DNA from: Phenylobacterium sp.
Lineage (GTDB): Bacteria > Pseudomonadota > Alphaproteobacteria > Caulobacterales > Caulobacteraceae
Reading direction: 5' to 3'
Length of the DNA stretch: 64,000 nt
Assembly: GCF_013911965.1 (NCBI RefSeq)
Contig: NZ_JACESE010000002.1
Location: 186,001-250,000, forward strand
In this document: positions 11,090 to 22,913 of the stretch, in pieces
How positions within the stretch are numbered: the first letter of the stretch is position 1
Layout: every line of letters begins with the position of its first letter
Position numbers and translations under genes: made by a program
Notes under the pieces: model-generated
Seen by the model: only the letters and a program-made list of their open reading frames with translations
What the model was told of the DNA's origin: nothing
The model's database searches: none

Positions 11090-12639
11090 CGGGGCATCGA
11101 CGCAGATATCGCATCCGGCGGTGAATAATGCACAGACGCCGCCGGTCCCAGCGGCGCCTCGAGGGCCGACCAGAGGCCGACCAGCAGCATGCCAGCGCAC
11201 ATCATGGCCGCGGAGTAGGGCAGCATGGCGCTGATCAGGCCGCCGACGCCGAAGCCCGGCCGCCAGCGCTGGCAGAATCCCAGGACCAGGCCGAAGTAGG
11301 GCATCAGCGGCGAGGCCATGTTCACGCTCGAATCGCCCATGCGGTAGGCGGCCGTCGTCATCTCCGGGCTGATTCCCAGCAGCATCAGCATCGGCACCAG
11401 CACCGGCGCCAGCGCCGCCCATTTCGCCGAGGCCGAGCCGATCAGCATGTCCAGGCCGGCGGTGAGCAGGACGATGGCCATCAGCAGGATGGGAATGGGC
11501 AGGCCGGTCGAGCGGATCGCCTCGGCGCCGTGGATGGCGATGATCACGCCCAGGTTCGACCAGCTGAACATGGCGATGAAGTGGGCGGCGGCGAAGGCCA
11601 GTACGATGTAGGGCGCCATGGCCGCCATCGACTCCGAGGCCAGCCGGACGAGGTCCCGGTCGGAGCGGATCTGCCGCGTCATCAGGCCATAGGTGACGCC
11701 TCCGGCCAGGAAGAGGACGAAGAAGCCGGCCACCAGGGACCGAAAGAAAGGCGTCCAGCGCCCCGGCCCCTCGGCGGCCCGGTCGAGCAGCGGCGCGCCG
11801 GGCGCGAGCACGAGCGCCGCCCAGGTGAGCACCACCGCCAGAATGGCCAGGCCCGCGCCCGCGAGCGCCCGGCGCTCAGCGTCGGTGAGGGGCGCGTCCT
11901 GCGCCGGCTGCCCCTCCGGGGGAACCCAGGGCCCCAGGCGGGGCTCCACAACATTGACCGTGACCCACCAGGCCACCGGCACGAAGACGAGGGCGCCGGC
12001 GGCGGTGAAGAACCAGTTGCCCACCAGGTTGGCGCGCCAGGTCTCGTCGATCAGCCGCGCGGCCGGCTCCGACAGCCCGAGAATCAGGGCGTCGAACTGG
12101 CCGGGCAGGGGGTTGCCGGCGAAGCTGCCGACCACGCCGGCGAAGGCCGCAGCGATGCCGGCGATCGGGTGGCGGCCCACGGCGGCGAAGGCGGCGCCGG
12201 CCAGGGGCAGGAGAATCACGAAGCCCGTGTCGGCCGCATGGTTGGAGAGGAGGCCGATCAGGATGATCACCGGCGCGACCAGTCGCCGCGGGGTGCGGCT
12301 CATCATCGCGCGGATGGCGGCCGACAGGAGCCCCACGCGCTCGGCGATTCCCGCGCCCAGCATGATGAGCAGCACGTAGCCGAGCGGAGCGAAGGCGGTC
12401 AGGGTGCGCGGCATCTCCACCAGCAGGGTGCGGACATTGTCCGGCGCCAGCAGGCTCTGAGCGCGCAGCACCTCGCCGTCCACCGGATTGACCGCGCTGA
12501 CTCCGAGGAGGGCGCAGATCACGCTGGCGATCACCAGTGCGCCAATGATCCAGGCGAAGATGAACACCGGGTCGGGCAGCCGGTCGCCCAGGCGTTCGAC
12601 GGCATCGAGCGCCCGGTGGACAATGGGTTTTCGGCTCAA
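11086..12639 (-). CDS. AbgT-family transporter (p-aminobenzoyl-glutamate type)
   Basis: 517-residue inner-membrane protein with many hydrophobic helices, from [22 protein letters not shown] near residue 25 to the last helix near 490. The conserved family segments are present: [18 protein letters not shown], a [15 protein letters not shown] re-entrant loop, and [17 protein letters not shown] with [15 protein letters not shown] near the C-terminus. Family members import p-aminobenzoyl-glutamate (AbgT, using proton motive force) or export sulfonamides (MtrF, YdaH). Which applies here cannot be told. The start is TTG 12639 with GGGAGG upstream. No abgA or abgB hydrolase genes are nearby, which argues against a complete utilisation operon. 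Confidence 0.85.
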   Translation of the reverse strand: MSRKPIVHRALDAVERLGDRLPDPVFIFAWIIGALVIASVICALLGVSAVNPVDGEVLRAQSLLAPDNVRTLLVEMPRTLTAFAPLGYVLLIMLGAGIAERVGLLSAAIRAMMSRTPRRLVAPVIILIGLLSNHAADTGFVILLPLAGAAFAAVGRHPIAGIAAAFAGVVGSFAGNPLPGQFDALILGLSEPAARLIDETWRANLVGNWFFTAAGALVFVPVAWWVTVNVVEPRLGPWVPPEGQPAQDAPLTDAERRALAGAGLAILAVVLTWAALVLAPGAPLLDRAAEGPGRWTPFFRSLVAGFFVLFLAGGVTYGLMTRQIRSDRDLVRLASESMAAMAPYIVLAFAAAHFIAMFSWSNLGVIIAIHGAEAIRSTGLPIPILLMAIVLLTAGLDMLIGSASAKWAALAPVLVPMLMLLGISPEMTTAAYRMGDSSVNMASPLMPYFGLVLGFCQRWRPGFGVGGLISAMLPYSAAMMCAGMLLVGLWSALEAPLGPAASVHYSPPDAISASMPR

Positions 12640-12709
12640 TACGGCCTCCCTCGCAACCTCCGGGAGCGTAGGGCGCCGGGAGGGGGCGACAAGCCCTGGA
12701 TGTCAGCAG

Positions 12710-12726
12710 TTGCGAAGCATTCGCAA
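12710..12726. promoter_or_regulatory. Operator-like palindrome between abgT-like gene and nuoA
   Basis: TTGCGAA-GCA-TTCGCAA, a perfect 7-3-7 inverted repeat, 71 bases upstream of the transporter start and 107 bases before the nuo promoter. It has the size and symmetry of a dimeric repressor site. No regulator gene is adjacent, so the cognate protein is unknown. Confidence 0.55.
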
Positions 12727-12832
12727 AGTCTTCGCGGCTGCGCGCCCCGTGGGCGCCGGAAGCCTCGCCAACGTCTGGAGGCGGATCAGCGACGGCTCGC
12801 GCTCACGTAACTTTGTTGCGGGAATCCGCTGT

Positions 12833-12861
12833 TTGAACCCTGCGCATTGCTGGTCTAGAAG
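12833..12861 (+). promoter_or_regulatory. Putative promoter of the nuo operon
   Basis: TTGAACC (12833-12839), 14-base spacer, TCTAGAAG (12854-12861). This matches the Caulobacter housekeeping consensus (TTGACGS, 10-14 bases, GCTANAWC) in most positions and lies 25 bases before the nuoA ATG. Confidence 0.55.
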
Positions 12862-12886
12862 GGCGCGCGACTCCTTCGAGGACTCC

Positions 12887-13264
12887 ATGAACGCGTTCCT
12901 TCTGCAGTACCTGCCGATCGTCATCTTCCTGGGGATCGCGGCGGTTCTGGGCCTGGCTTTCGTGCTGGCCGCCGCCGTGCTCGCGCCCAAGGCGCCGGAC
13001 CCTGAAAAGCTCTCGACCTACGAGTGCGGCTTCAACGCCTTCGACGACGCGCGGATGAAGTTCGACGTCCGGTTCTACCTGGTCTCGATCCTCTTCATCA
13101 TCTTCGACCTCGAGGTCGCGTTCCTGTTCCCCTGGGCCGTCAGCCTGATGAACCTGCCCACCGAGGCCATGCAGTTCGCCTTCTGGTCGATGATGACCTT
13201 CCTGGGCGTGCTCACCGTCGGCTTCATCTACGAATGGAAGAAGGGGGCCCTGGAATGGGAGTGA
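12887..13264 (+). CDS. nuoA: NADH-quinone oxidoreductase subunit A
   Basis: 125-residue membrane subunit of complex I with three hydrophobic helices. The conserved loop is [26 protein letters not shown], whose YECG cysteine is a family marker, and the acidic [11 protein letters not shown] follows in the second helix. It is the first gene of the nuo operon. The frame is open far upstream, but the ATG at 12887 is the family start and follows the promoter directly. Its last codons overlap the nuoB start by 10 bases. Confidence 0.97.
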   Translation: MNAFLLQYLPIVIFLGIAAVLGLAFVLAAAVLAPKAPDPEKLSTYECGFNAFDDARMKFDVRFYLVSILFIIFDLEVAFLFPWAVSLMNLPTEAMQFAFWSMMTFLGVLTVGFIYEWKKGALEWE

Positions 13265-13815
13265 TCGTTCCGGCCAACTCCGCCGGCCGCGCCAGCGTCG
13301 AGGGCTACGACCCGAAGGTCCACGACCCGTTCTTCGACGGCGTCAGCGACCAGCTCGCCGACAAGGGCTTCATCACCGCAGCCGCCGACGACCTTATCAC
13401 CTGGGCGCGCACCGGCTCGCTCATGTGGATGACCTTCGGCCTGGCCTGCTGCGCCGTCGAGATGATGCAGGCGTCGATGCCGCGCTATGACCTGGAGCGC
13501 TACGGCTTCGCGCCGCGCGCCAGCCCGCGCCAGTCCGACGTGATGATCGTCGCCGGCACGCTGTGCAACAAGATGGCTCCGGCCCTGCGCAAGGTCTACG
13601 ACCAGATGCCGGACCCGCGCTACGTCATCTCCATGGGCTCCTGCGCCAATGGCGGGGGCTACTACTACTTCAGCTACTCGGTGGTCCGCGGCTGCGACCG
13701 CATCGTGCCGGTGGACATCTACGTGCCCGGCTGCCCGCCGACGGCCGAGGCGCTGGTCTACGGCGTGCTGCAGCTGCAGAAGAAGATCCGCCGCACCGGG
13801 ACGATCGAGCGATGA
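13255..13815 (+). CDS. nuoB: NADH-quinone oxidoreductase subunit B
   Basis: 186-residue peripheral-arm subunit that carries cluster N2, the last iron-sulfur centre before quinone. The ligands are C65 and C66 (the tandem cysteines of ACCAVEMM), C130 (GSCANGGG) and C160 ([10 protein letters not shown]). The start at 13255 overlaps the end of nuoA by 10 bases. A GTG two codons later is possible but less likely. It is followed by an ATGA overlap with nuoC. Confidence 0.98.
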   Translation: MGVIVPANSAGRASVEGYDPKVHDPFFDGVSDQLADKGFITAAADDLITWARTGSLMWMTFGLACCAVEMMQASMPRYDLERYGFAPRASPRQSDVMIVAGTLCNKMAPALRKVYDQMPDPRYVISMGSCANGGGYYYFSYSVVRGCDRIVPVDIYVPGCPPTAEALVYGVLQLQKKIRRTGTIER

Positions 13816-14444
13816 GCTGGCCCGTCACCGCCGCCGACCTGACCGCGCTCGGCCAGTCGATCGTCGCCGACAGCGCCGGCGAGATCACCAGCTTCGATGT
13901 CGCCTATGACGAGCTGAACCTGACCGCGCCGCTCGGCCGCATCGTCCAGGCGCTGACCCATCTGCGCGACCATCCGGCCTGCCGCTTCGAGGTCCTGATC
14001 GACCTGACGGCGGTGGACTATCCCGACCGCGCCAAGCGGTTCGACGTGGTCTACCACCTGCTGTCGATGAGCCTGAACCAGCGCATCCGCATCCGCGTCG
14101 AGACCGACGAGGACACGCCGGTGCCGACGGTGACCGGCGTCTATCCTTGCGCCAACTGGTACGAGCGCGAGGCCTTCGACATGTACGGGGTCTTCTTCGA
14201 AGGCCATCCGGATCTGCGCCGCATCCTCACCGACTACGGCTTCCACGGCCATCCGCTGCGGAAGGACTTCCCGATGAGCGGTTATGTCGAGCTCCGCTAC
14301 GACGAAGAGCTCAAGCGCGTGGTCTACGAGCCGATCAAGATGACCGAGTGGCGGAACTGGGACTTCCTCAGCCCCTGGGAAGGCGTCGAGCGCGGCTTCT
14401 CGCCCCTGCTGCCGGGCGACGAGAAGACGGAGCCCAAGGCATGA
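13812..14444 (+). CDS. nuoC: NADH-quinone oxidoreductase subunit C
   Basis: 210-residue 30-kDa subunit of the complex I connecting module. The family signature [31 protein letters not shown] is cleanly present (residues about 115-145). NuoC and NuoD are separate genes here, unlike the fused NuoCD of enterobacteria. It starts in ATGA overlap with nuoB and ends in ATGA overlap with nuoD. Confidence 0.97.
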   Translation: MSWPVTAADLTALGQSIVADSAGEITSFDVAYDELNLTAPLGRIVQALTHLRDHPACRFEVLIDLTAVDYPDRAKRFDVVYHLLSMSLNQRIRIRVETDEDTPVPTVTGVYPCANWYEREAFDMYGVFFEGHPDLRRILTDYGFHGHPLRKDFPMSGYVELRYDEELKRVVYEPIKMTEWRNWDFLSPWEGVERGFSPLLPGDEKTEPKA

Positions 14445-15676
14445 CCGGCGAAGTCGTCCCCAAGACCGAGGCCCAGGTGGCGCACAGCCCCACCCAGGAG
14501 ACCGAGGTCCGCAAGTTCACCATCAACTTCGGCCCGCAGCACCCGGCGGCGCACGGCGTGCTGCGCCTGATCCTGGAGCTGGACGGCGAGGTCGTCGAGC
14601 GGGTGGACCCGCACGTCGGCCTGCTCCATCGCGGCACCGAGAAGCTGATGGAGGCCCGGCCCTATCAGCAGACGATCCCGTACTTCGACCGCCTCGACTA
14701 TGTGGCGCCGATGAACCAGGAGCACGCCTATGTGCTCGCCATCGAGAAGCTGCTGGGCGTCGAGGTCCCCATCCGGGGCCAGCTGATCCGCGTGCTCTAC
14801 TCGGAAATCGGCCGCATCCTGAACCACCTGCTGAACGTCACGACCCAGGCCATGGACGTCGGCGCGCTCACCCCGCCGCTGTGGGGCTTCGAGCAGCGCG
14901 AGAAGCTGATGGTGTTCTACGAGCGCGCCTCGGGCGCGCGGTTGCACGCCAACTACTTCCGCGTCGGCGGCGTGCGCCAGGACCTGCCGCCCAAGCTGAT
15001 CGCCGACATCTCGGCCTGGTGCGACGCCTTCCCCAAGGCGCTCGAGGATATCGACGGCCTGATCACCGAGAACCGCATCTTCAAGCAGCGCAACGTCGAC
15101 ATCGGCGTCGTGACCAAGGAAGAGGCGCTGGCCTGGGGCTTCTCGGGCGTCATGGTGCGCGGCTCGGGCATCGCCTGGGACCTGCGGCGCAACCAGCCCT
15201 ACGAGTGCTACAACGAGCTGGAGTTCGACATCCCGCTCGGCGTCAACGGCGACTGCTACGACCGCTATCTCTGCCGCATGGAAGAGATGCGCCAGTCCGT
15301 CCGCATCATGAAGCAGTGCTGCGAGCGGCTGGAGAAGACGCCGGGGCCGGTGCTGAACGAGGACAACAAGATCGCTCCGCCGCGCCGGGGCGAGATGAAG
15401 CGCTCGATGGAAGCGCTCATCCACCACTTCAAGCTCTTCACCGAGGGCTTCCGCACCCCGCCGGGCGAAGTCTACGCCTCGGTCGAGGCGCCCAAGGGCG
15501 AGTTCGGCGTCTATCTCGTCTCCGACGGCACCAACCGGCCGTACAAGTGCAAGATCCGCGCGCCGGGTTATCCGCACCTGCAGGCGATGGACTGGATGAA
15601 CCGCGGCCACATGCTGGCCGACGTCTCCGCCATCCTGGGCTCGCTGGACATCGTGTTCGGGGAGATCGACCGGTGA
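14441..15676 (+). CDS. nuoD: NADH-quinone oxidoreductase subunit D
   Basis: 411-residue 49-kDa subunit that forms the quinone-binding cavity with NuoB. Visible family segments are [17 protein letters not shown] (with the quinone-contacting histidine), HRGTEKLME, the [17 protein letters not shown] stretch, and the C-terminal [19 protein letters not shown]. The length is typical. It starts in ATGA overlap with nuoC. Its stop TGA overlaps the GTG start of an extra small gene instead of leading to nuoE. Confidence 0.98.
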   Translation: MTGEVVPKTEAQVAHSPTQETEVRKFTINFGPQHPAAHGVLRLILELDGEVVERVDPHVGLLHRGTEKLMEARPYQQTIPYFDRLDYVAPMNQEHAYVLAIEKLLGVEVPIRGQLIRVLYSEIGRILNHLLNVTTQAMDVGALTPPLWGFEQREKLMVFYERASGARLHANYFRVGGVRQDLPPKLIADISAWCDAFPKALEDIDGLITENRIFKQRNVDIGVVTKEEALAWGFSGVMVRGSGIAWDLRRNQPYECYNELEFDIPLGVNGDCYDRYLCRMEEMRQSVRIMKQCCERLEKTPGPVLNEDNKIAPPRRGEMKRSMEALIHHFKLFTEGFRTPPGEVYASVEAPKGEFGVYLVSDGTNRPYKCKIRAPGYPHLQAMDWMNRGHMLADVSAILGSLDIVFGEIDR

Positions 15677-16023
15677 CGGCGGCTGCGACGCTCTCTCCCG
15701 CCGACCTGGCCCAGGGCCAGCTCGAGGCCTACAACGCCCAGGACGTGGATGCGCTCTGCGGCTTCTTCGCCGAGGACCTGATCGTGGCCGACCTGAACGG
15801 GGCGGTGACGGTGCAGGGGCTCGAGGCCTTCCGCGCCAAGCACGTGGCGCTGTTCGCCGAGCATCCGCAGAACCGCGCCGAACTGGCCCACCGGGTCGTC
15901 ATCGGCGACCGGGTGATCGACCACGAGCGCGTCTATCGCAAGCCGGGTCCGGTGAGCTTCGAGGTGGCGGCCATCTACACCATCGCGGACGGCAAGATCG
16001 CCCGCATCGACTTCGTGAAGTGA
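15673..16023 (+). CDS. NTF2 / SnoaL-like small protein within the nuo operon
   Basis: 116-residue soluble protein with the alpha+beta NTF2 fold pattern ([27 protein letters not shown], then FRAKHVALF, then [14 protein letters not shown], and a final [16 protein letters not shown]). This resembles nuclear transport factor 2 / steroid delta-isomerase-like proteins, a fold shared by enzymes and binding proteins. The GTG start overlaps the nuoD stop (GTGA), and nuoE follows after 7 bases, so it is co-transcribed with complex I. It is not a recognised complex I subunit. Its role, whether assembly, accessory or unrelated, is unknown. Confidence 0.82.
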   Translation: MTAAATLSPADLAQGQLEAYNAQDVDALCGFFAEDLIVADLNGAVTVQGLEAFRAKHVALFAEHPQNRAELAHRVVIGDRVIDHERVYRKPGPVSFEVAAIYTIADGKIARIDFVK

Positions 16024-16030
16024 GGGGCAA

Positions 16031-16714
16031 GTGAGCGTCCGTCGTCTTTCCCCCGAGCAGCCCGAGAGCTTCGCCTTCTCGCCCGAGAGCCTGGAAAAGG
16101 CCAAGTGGTGGATCGCCAAGTTCCCCGCCGGCCGTCAGCAGTCGGCCGTCATCCCGCTCCTCTGGCTCGTCCAGAAGCAGGAGGGCTGGGTGTCGGAGCC
16201 CGCCATCCGCTACGTGGCCGAGATGCTGGGCATGGCCCGCATCCGGGTGCTCGAAGTGGCCACCTTCTACACCATGTTCATGCTGGAGCCGGTGGGCAGC
16301 GTGGCCCTGGTGCAGGTGTGCGGCACGACGCCCTGCCAGCTGCGCGGCTCGGAAAGCCTGATGGCCGTCTGCAAGCGCAAGATCGGCGCGAAGGACCACC
16401 TGTCGGCGGACGGCAAATTCTACTGGCAGGAAGTCGAGTGCCTGGGCGCCTGCGCCAATGCGCCGATGGCCGCCATCAACGACTACTACTATGAAGACCT
16501 GACGCCGGAGAGCTTCGAGGCTCTGCTGGACGACTTCGCCGCGGGCAAGACGCCCGCGCCGGGCTCGGCCATCAAGCGCCAGGGTTCCGCGCCCGAGGGC
16601 GGGCCGCTGACCCTGCAGGACGCGGCGCTCTATGACGGCACGGCCGCCAAGCCGATCAAGACGCTGCCGAACGCCGAGCCGAAGAAGAAGCCGAAGGCGG
16701 AGACGCCGGCGTGA
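16031..16714 (+). CDS. nuoE: NADH-quinone oxidoreductase subunit E
   Basis: 227-residue 24-kDa subunit of the NADH-oxidising module. The thioredoxin-like fold carries a [2Fe-2S] cluster (N1a) on C97 and C102 (CGTTPC) and C137 and C141 (CLGAC). After the domain there is a lysine-rich, proline-rich tail (about residues 175-227, ending [14 protein letters not shown]) that is low-complexity and probably disordered. The start is GTG 16031 with GAGGGG upstream. The 3' end overlaps a small membrane gene by 4 bases. Confidence 0.97.
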   Translation: MSVRRLSPEQPESFAFSPESLEKAKWWIAKFPAGRQQSAVIPLLWLVQKQEGWVSEPAIRYVAEMLGMARIRVLEVATFYTMFMLEPVGSVALVQVCGTTPCQLRGSESLMAVCKRKIGAKDHLSADGKFYWQEVECLGACANAPMAAINDYYYEDLTPESFEALLDDFAAGKTPAPGSAIKRQGSAPEGGPLTLQDAALYDGTAAKPIKTLPNAEPKKKPKAETPA

Positions 16715-16920
16715 GCGAGGCGGCCCTGGTCAAGGCGCGCTTCAAGCGCATGGCGGCGGTCAACGCCGTCTGCCTGCTGACGGCCATCGCCGCCGTCGTG
16801 GGGGCGTTCGCGCTCGGCCAGGACTGGCTGTTCGGCGTCTTCGGCCTGGCGCTCGCCGCCGGCTTCGTGGCGCAGATCTGGTTCATCGCCGCCTTCCGGC
16901 GCGCGAAAGAAGGAGTTTGA
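16711..16920 (+). CDS. Small two-helix membrane protein between nuoE and nuoF
   Basis: 69-residue protein with a basic N-terminus ([13 protein letters not shown]), then two hydrophobic helices (about 17-36 and 42-61), ending in FRRAKEGV. It has no motif I recognise. The GTG start overlaps the nuoE stop (GTGA) and nuoF starts 5 bases after its stop, so it is embedded in the operon and co-translated. Coupling on both sides and GC-rich third positions support a real gene. It might help anchor or assemble complex I, but that is inference from position only. Confidence 0.78.
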   Translation: MSEAALVKARFKRMAAVNAVCLLTAIAAVVGAFALGQDWLFGVFGLALAAGFVAQIWFIAAFRRAKEGV

Positions 16921-16925
16921 GGGGC

Positions 16926-18242
<1,317 letters not shown>

Positions 18243-18248
18243 GACGAC

Positions 18249-20288
18249 ATGCCCACAGCTAAGGTCGACGGCGTCGAGGTCGAGTTCGAACCCGGCATGA
18301 CCGTCCTGCAGGTGGCGGAGCTGGCGGGGAAGGAAATCCCGCGCTTCTGCTACCACGAACGCCTGTCCATCGCCGGCAACTGCCGGATGTGCCTGGTCGA
18401 GGTGAAGCCCGGCCCGCCGAAGCCGCAGGCCTCCTGCGCCCTGCCGGCCGCCGAGGGCCAGGAGATCTTCACCGACACGCCGATGGTGAAGAAGGCCCGT
18501 CACGGGGTGATGGAGTTCCTGCTCATCAACCACCCCCTGGACTGCCCGATCTGCGACCAGGGCGGAGAGTGCGACCTGCAGGACCAGGCCATGGGCTATG
18601 GCCGCGACGATTCCCGTTATCAGGAGAACAAGCGGGCCGTCGAAGAGAAGTTCATGGGGCCGCTCATCAAGACGGTGATGACGCGCTGCATCCAGTGCAC
18701 CCGCTGCGTCCGCTTCATCACCGAAGTGGCCGGCGTGCCGGAGATCGGCCTCATCTCCCGCGGCGAAGATGTTGAAATCACGACCTATCTCGACGCGGCC
18801 GTGACGTCGGAGCTGAGCGCCAACGTCATCGACCTCTGCCCGGTCGGCGCGCTCACCTCCAAGCCCTACGCCTTCAACGCCCGGCCCTGGGAGCTGAAGA
18901 AGACCGAAAGCGTCGACGTGATGGACGCGCTCGGCTCCTCGATCCGCGTCGACTCCCGTGGCCCCGCCGTGCTGCGCGTGCTGCCGCGGATCAACGACGA
19001 CATCAACGAAGAGTGGATCAGCGACAAGACGCGCTACGCCGTCGACGGTCTGTCGCGCCAGCGCCTGGACCGCCCCTATGTCCGCGAGAACGGCAAGCTG
19101 CGCGCCGCCAGCTGGGCCGAGGCGCTGCAGACGGTCGCCGCCAAGGTGAAGGCCACGGCGCCGGACCGGATCGGCGTCATCGCCGGCGACCTGCAGGACG
19201 CCGAATCGATGAAGGCCGCCATGGATCTCTTCGGCGGCCTGGGCGTCGCCAGCCTCGACTGCCGCCAGGACGGCATGGCGCTGGGGCATGGCCCCCGCGA
19301 AAGCTGGCTGATGAACTCGACCATCGCCGGCATCGAGGAGGCCGACGTCGTCCTTCTGGTCGGCACGAACCCGCGCCTGGAAGCCCCGGTGTTCAACGCC
19401 CGGCTGCGCAAGCGCTGGCTGGCCGGCGCCCTGCGCGTGGGCGTGATCGGCGAACAGGCCGACCTGACCTATGGCTACGACTATCTCGGCGCGGGCTATG
19501 AGAGCCTCGCCGGCCTGCCCAAGTCCCGCGGCGACTTCGCCAAGGCGATGAAGGCGGGCGAGAAGGTCGCCGTGATCGTCGGCGCCGGCGCGCTCTCGCG
19601 CGAGGATGGCGCGGCGGTGCTCAAGGCGGCGGCCAATGTGGCCAAGACCTTCGGGGCGACCTGGAACGTCCTGCACACGGCGGCCTCCCGCGTGGGCGGC
19701 CTCGACATGGGCTTCGTGCCCCGCGAGGGCGGCAAGAGCGCCCGCGAGCTGATCGCCAAGGGCGGCGCGGATCTGCTGTTCCTGATGGCCGCCGACGAGA
19801 TGGATCTGGGGCAGACCGACGCCTTCGTCGTCTATATGGGCACCCATGGCGACGCGGGCGCGCACCGCGCCGACGTCATCCTGCCCGGCGCCGCCTACAC
19901 CGAGAAGGACGGCCTCTACGTCAACACCGAAGGCCGGGTGCAGCGCGGCGAACGCGCTGTCTTCCCCAAGGGCGAGGCCAAGGAAGACTGGGCCATCCTG
20001 CGGGCGCTCTCGGAACTGCTGGGCGCCAAGTTGCCCTACGACAATCTGGGCCAGCTGCGCGCCAAGCTCTTCGCCGACCATCCGACCTTCGGCCGGATCG
20101 ACTACGTGCCGGAGGCGCCGGGCGCGCTGGATCTGTCGGTGCTGGGCGGGGAGGGGGCCGCGTCCGACGCGCCCTTCAAGAGCCCGGTCAGCGCCTTCTA
20201 TCTGACCAACCCCATCGCGCGGGCCAGCGTGACCATGGCCGAATGCCAGGCGCTCGTCTCGGGCGCCGAGAAGATCGCGGCGGAGTAG
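18249..20288 (+). CDS. nuoG: NADH-quinone oxidoreductase subunit G
   Basis: 679-residue 75-kDa subunit. The ligands of three clusters are all visible: [2Fe-2S] N1b on C34, C45, C48 and C63; a [4Fe-4S] on H95, C99, C102 and C108 ([14 protein letters not shown]); and a [4Fe-4S] on C147, C150, C153 and C197 (CIQCTRC, then LCPVGAL). The remainder is the molybdopterin-oxidoreductase-like domain, which has lost its cofactor in complex I. The fourth, extra cluster (N7) cysteine set of some bacteria is not seen. It follows nuoF by 6 bases. Confidence 0.98.
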   Translation: MPTAKVDGVEVEFEPGMTVLQVAELAGKEIPRFCYHERLSIAGNCRMCLVEVKPGPPKPQASCALPAAEGQEIFTDTPMVKKARHGVMEFLLINHPLDCPICDQGGECDLQDQAMGYGRDDSRYQENKRAVEEKFMGPLIKTVMTRCIQCTRCVRFITEVAGVPEIGLISRGEDVEITTYLDAAVTSELSANVIDLCPVGALTSKPYAFNARPWELKKTESVDVMDALGSSIRVDSRGPAVLRVLPRINDDINEEWISDKTRYAVDGLSRQRLDRPYVRENGKLRAASWAEALQTVAAKVKATAPDRIGVIAGDLQDAESMKAAMDLFGGLGVASLDCRQDGMALGHGPRESWLMNSTIAGIEEADVVLLVGTNPRLEAPVFNARLRKRWLAGALRVGVIGEQADLTYGYDYLGAGYESLAGLPKSRGDFAKAMKAGEKVAVIVGAGALSREDGAAVLKAAANVAKTFGATWNVLHTAASRVGGLDMGFVPREGGKSARELIAKGGADLLFLMAADEMDLGQTDAFVVYMGTHGDAGAHRADVILPGAAYTEKDGLYVNTEGRVQRGERAVFPKGEAKEDWAILRALSELLGAKLPYDNLGQLRAKLFADHPTFGRIDYVPEAPGALDLSVLGGEGAASDAPFKSPVSAFYLTNPIARASVTMAECQALVSGAEKIAAE

Positions 20289-20291
20289 ACC

Positions 20292-21377
20292 ATGGACGCG
20301 ACGACGAACTTCTGGGCCACCCCGGGCGGCTGGACCCTGATCACCGTGGGCCAGATCCTGGCCGTCATGGTCTGGATCCTGCTCTCGCTGGCCTTCCTGC
20401 TGCTGGCCGACCGGAAGATCTGGGCCGGCGTGCAGATGCGCAAAGGCCCCAACGTGGTCGGCCCCTTCGGCCTGCTGCAGTCCTTCGCCGACTTCCTGAA
20501 GTTCGTGCTGAAGGAGGTCGTGATCCCCGACGGCGCCGACAAGGTCGTCTTCCTTCTGGCGCCGCTGATCACCTTCATCCTGGCCTTCGCGGCCTGGGCC
20601 GTGGTGCCGCTGGCCCCCGGCTGGGTTGTCTCGGACATCAATGTCGGCGTGCTCTACCTGCTGGCGATCAGCTCGCTTGGCGTCTACGGCATCATCATGG
20701 GCGGCTGGGCGTCCAACTCGAAGTATCCCTTCCTGGGCAGTCTGCGATCGGCGGCCCAGATGGTCAGCTACGAGGTCTCGATCGGCTTCGTGATCATCAC
20801 GGTGATCCTGCTGGCCGGCACCATGAACCTGCAGGCCATCGTCATGGCGCAGGGCGGCGGGTTCTGGAACTGGAACGTCCTCGGCGGCGGCCTGACCAAC
20901 CTGCCCATGGCCCTGGTCATGATCCCCATGACCGTCGTCTTCTTCATCTCGGCGCTCGCCGAGACCAACCGCCCGCCCTTCGACCTGCCCGAAGCCGAGT
21001 CCGAGCTCGTGGCCGGCTATCAGGTGGAGTACTCCTCCACCCCCTACCTGCTCTTCATGATCGGCGAGTACGCCAACATCGTCCTGATGTGCGCGCTGAT
21101 CACCATCCTGTTCTTCGGCGGATGGCAGGCGCCGTTCCCGACGCCGTTCCTGGAGAGCTGGCCTTCGACCGCGCAGAGCTTCTTCGGCTTCATGTGGTTC
21201 TTCGCCAAGACCGTCTTCTTCTTCTTCCTGTTCGCCATGGTGAAGGCGATCGTGCCCCGCTATCGCTACGACCAGCTGATGCGGCTGGGCTGGAAGATCT
21301 TCCTGCCGACCTCTCTCGTGGCCGTGGTCATCGTCGCCGCCTGGCGCGTGTTCGGTCCGGCCCAAGGAGCGATGTGA
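20292..21377 (+). CDS. nuoH: NADH-quinone oxidoreductase subunit H
   Basis: 361-residue membrane subunit at the junction of the two arms; it lines the quinone entrance. It has about eight hydrophobic helices. Family signatures are [27 protein letters not shown] and the acidic loop [28 protein letters not shown]. The final stop overlaps the nuoI start (TGATG). Confidence 0.98.
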   Translation: MDATTNFWATPGGWTLITVGQILAVMVWILLSLAFLLLADRKIWAGVQMRKGPNVVGPFGLLQSFADFLKFVLKEVVIPDGADKVVFLLAPLITFILAFAAWAVVPLAPGWVVSDINVGVLYLLAISSLGVYGIIMGGWASNSKYPFLGSLRSAAQMVSYEVSIGFVIITVILLAGTMNLQAIVMAQGGGFWNWNVLGGGLTNLPMALVMIPMTVVFFISALAETNRPPFDLPEAESELVAGYQVEYSSTPYLLFMIGEYANIVLMCALITILFFGGWQAPFPTPFLESWPSTAQSFFGFMWFFAKTVFFFFLFAMVKAIVPRYRYDQLMRLGWKIFLPTSLVAVVIVAAWRVFGPAQGAM

Positions 21378-21874
21378 TGAGTTTCGCCGCCCGCATCAGC
21401 CAGGCCGTCAAAGGCGCGGCGCTGATGGACTTCGTCGGGGCCTTCGGCCTGGGCATGAAGTACATGATGCGCCCCAAGGCCACCGTGCTCTATCCGAACG
21501 AGCGCAACCCGCAGTCGCCCCGTTTCCGCGGCGAGCACGCCCTGCGCCGCTATCCCAACGGGGAAGAGCGCTGCATCGCCTGCAAGCTTTGCGAGGCGGT
21601 CTGCCCGGCCCAGGCCATCACCATCGAGGCCGAACCGCGCGCCGACGGCAGCCGCCGGACGACCCGCTACGACATCGACATGGTCAAGTGCATCTACTGC
21701 GGCCTGTGCCAGGAGGCCTGCCCGGTGGACGCCATCGTGGAAGGGCCGAACCTGGAGTTCGCCACCGAGACGCGCGAAGAGCTCTACTACGACAAGGCGC
21801 GCCTTCTCGATAACGGCGACCGCTGGGAACGCGAGATCGCGAAGAATCTGGAACTCGACGCCCCCTATCGCTAA
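21377..21874 (+). CDS. nuoI: NADH-quinone oxidoreductase subunit I
   Basis: 165-residue ferredoxin-like subunit carrying clusters N6a and N6b. Two CxxCxxCxxxCP motifs are present: C66, C69, C72, C76 and C105, C108, C111, C115. An amphipathic N-terminal helix ([20 protein letters not shown]) sits on the membrane arm. It starts in a 1-base overlap with nuoH. A large GC-rich hairpin follows before nuoJ, making the one real gap in the nuo operon. Confidence 0.98.
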   Translation: MSFAARISQAVKGAALMDFVGAFGLGMKYMMRPKATVLYPNERNPQSPRFRGEHALRRYPNGEERCIACKLCEAVCPAQAITIEAEPRADGSRRTTRYDIDMVKCIYCGLCQEACPVDAIVEGPNLEFATETREELYYDKARLLDNGDRWEREIAKNLELDAPYR

Positions 21875-21906
21875 GAGACGGGCGCGATTCCAGGGCTGGG
21901 AAATCA

Positions 21907-21946
21907 CCGCCGCACAGGGCCCCCACGGGGCCCCGGAGTGCGGCGG
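21907..21946 (+). other. Large intra-operon hairpin between nuoI and nuoJ
   Basis: The outer stem CCGCCGCAC (21907-21915) pairs with GTGCGGCGG (21938-21946). The inner stem GGGCCCC (21917-21923) pairs with GGGGCCC (21927-21933) with a CAC loop. There is no U-tract after it, so an RNA-stability or attenuation element is more likely than a full terminator. Confidence 0.75.
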
Positions 21947-21981
21947 ATCATGAATGAGTAAGGGGCGAAAGTAGAGCCGTC

Positions 21982-22599
21982 ATGGCCTTGCAGACGATCG
22001 CATTCTACCTGCTGGCGATAGTCACCATCGGCTCTGCCTTCGCCGTGGTGTCCGCCCGAAATCCCGTGCACTCGGTGCTGTTCCTCATCCTGACCTTCTT
22101 CTCGGCGGCGGGCCTCTTCCTGCTGCTCGGGGCGGAGTTCCTGGCGATGCTGCTGGTCGTCGTCTATGTGGGCGCGGTCGCGGTGCTGTTCCTCTTCGTC
22201 GTCATGATGCTGGACGTCGATTTCGGGGCGCTGAAGTCCGGCTTCGCCCGCTACCTGCCGATCGGCGGTCTGATCGCCGGCATCCTGGCGGTCGAGATGA
22301 TCGTCGTCGCCACCACGGTCGCCACCGGCGGCGCGGCGCGCGGCGCCCGCGAGCCGATGGCCGCGGCCGAGGGCCTGTCCAACACCGAGACGATCGGGCG
22401 GGTGCTCTACACCGACTATGTCTACTTCTTCCAGGCGGCGGGCCTGGTGCTTCTGGTCGCCATGATCGGGGCCATCGTGCTCACCCTGCGCCACAAGCCG
22501 GGCGTGCGCCGCCAGGTCATCGCCGACCAGGTGGCCCGCGGGCCCAAGACCGGCATGCGCGTCATCCAGATCAAGCCGGGCGAGGGGATGGGCGAATGA
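21982..22599 (+). CDS. nuoJ: NADH-quinone oxidoreductase subunit J
   Basis: 205-residue membrane subunit with five hydrophobic helices. It contains the conserved [23 protein letters not shown] and the pi-bulge helix region [21 protein letters not shown]. The C-terminal, positively charged tail ([24 protein letters not shown]) faces the cytoplasm. It comes 107 bases after nuoI, across a hairpin, and overlaps nuoK by 4 bases. Confidence 0.97.
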   Translation: MALQTIAFYLLAIVTIGSAFAVVSARNPVHSVLFLILTFFSAAGLFLLLGAEFLAMLLVVVYVGAVAVLFLFVVMMLDVDFGALKSGFARYLPIGGLIAGILAVEMIVVATTVATGGAARGAREPMAAAEGLSNTETIGRVLYTDYVYFFQAAGLVLLVAMIGAIVLTLRHKPGVRRQVIADQVARGPKTGMRVIQIKPGEGMGE

Positions 22600-22904
22600 C
22601 CATCGGGCTCAGTCACTACCTGGCGGTCGCCGCCATCCTGTTCACCATCGGCGTCTTCGGCATCTTCGTGAACCGCAAGAACGTGATCGTCATCCTGATG
22701 TCGATCGAACTGATCCTGCTAGCCGTGAACATCAACCTGGTGGCCTTCTCGGTCTATCTGCACGACGTGGTGGGGCAGATCTTCGCCATGTTCGTGCTCA
22801 CCGTCGCCGCCGCCGAGGCGGCCGTCGGCCTGGCCATCCTCGTCACCTTCTTCCGTAACCGCGGCGGCATCGCCGTGGACGACGCTTCGATGATGAAAGG
22901 CTGA
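22596..22904 (+). CDS. nuoK: NADH-quinone oxidoreductase subunit K
   Basis: 102-residue membrane subunit with three helices, homologous to MrpC. The key proton-path glutamates are in [16 protein letters not shown] (helix 2) and in the [13 protein letters not shown] segment (helix 3). Its start overlaps the nuoJ stop (ATGA). Confidence 0.98.
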   Translation: MTIGLSHYLAVAAILFTIGVFGIFVNRKNVIVILMSIELILLAVNINLVAFSVYLHDVVGQIFAMFVLTVAAAEAAVGLAILVTFFRNRGGIAVDDASMMKG

Positions 22905-22913
22905 CGGACAGCT

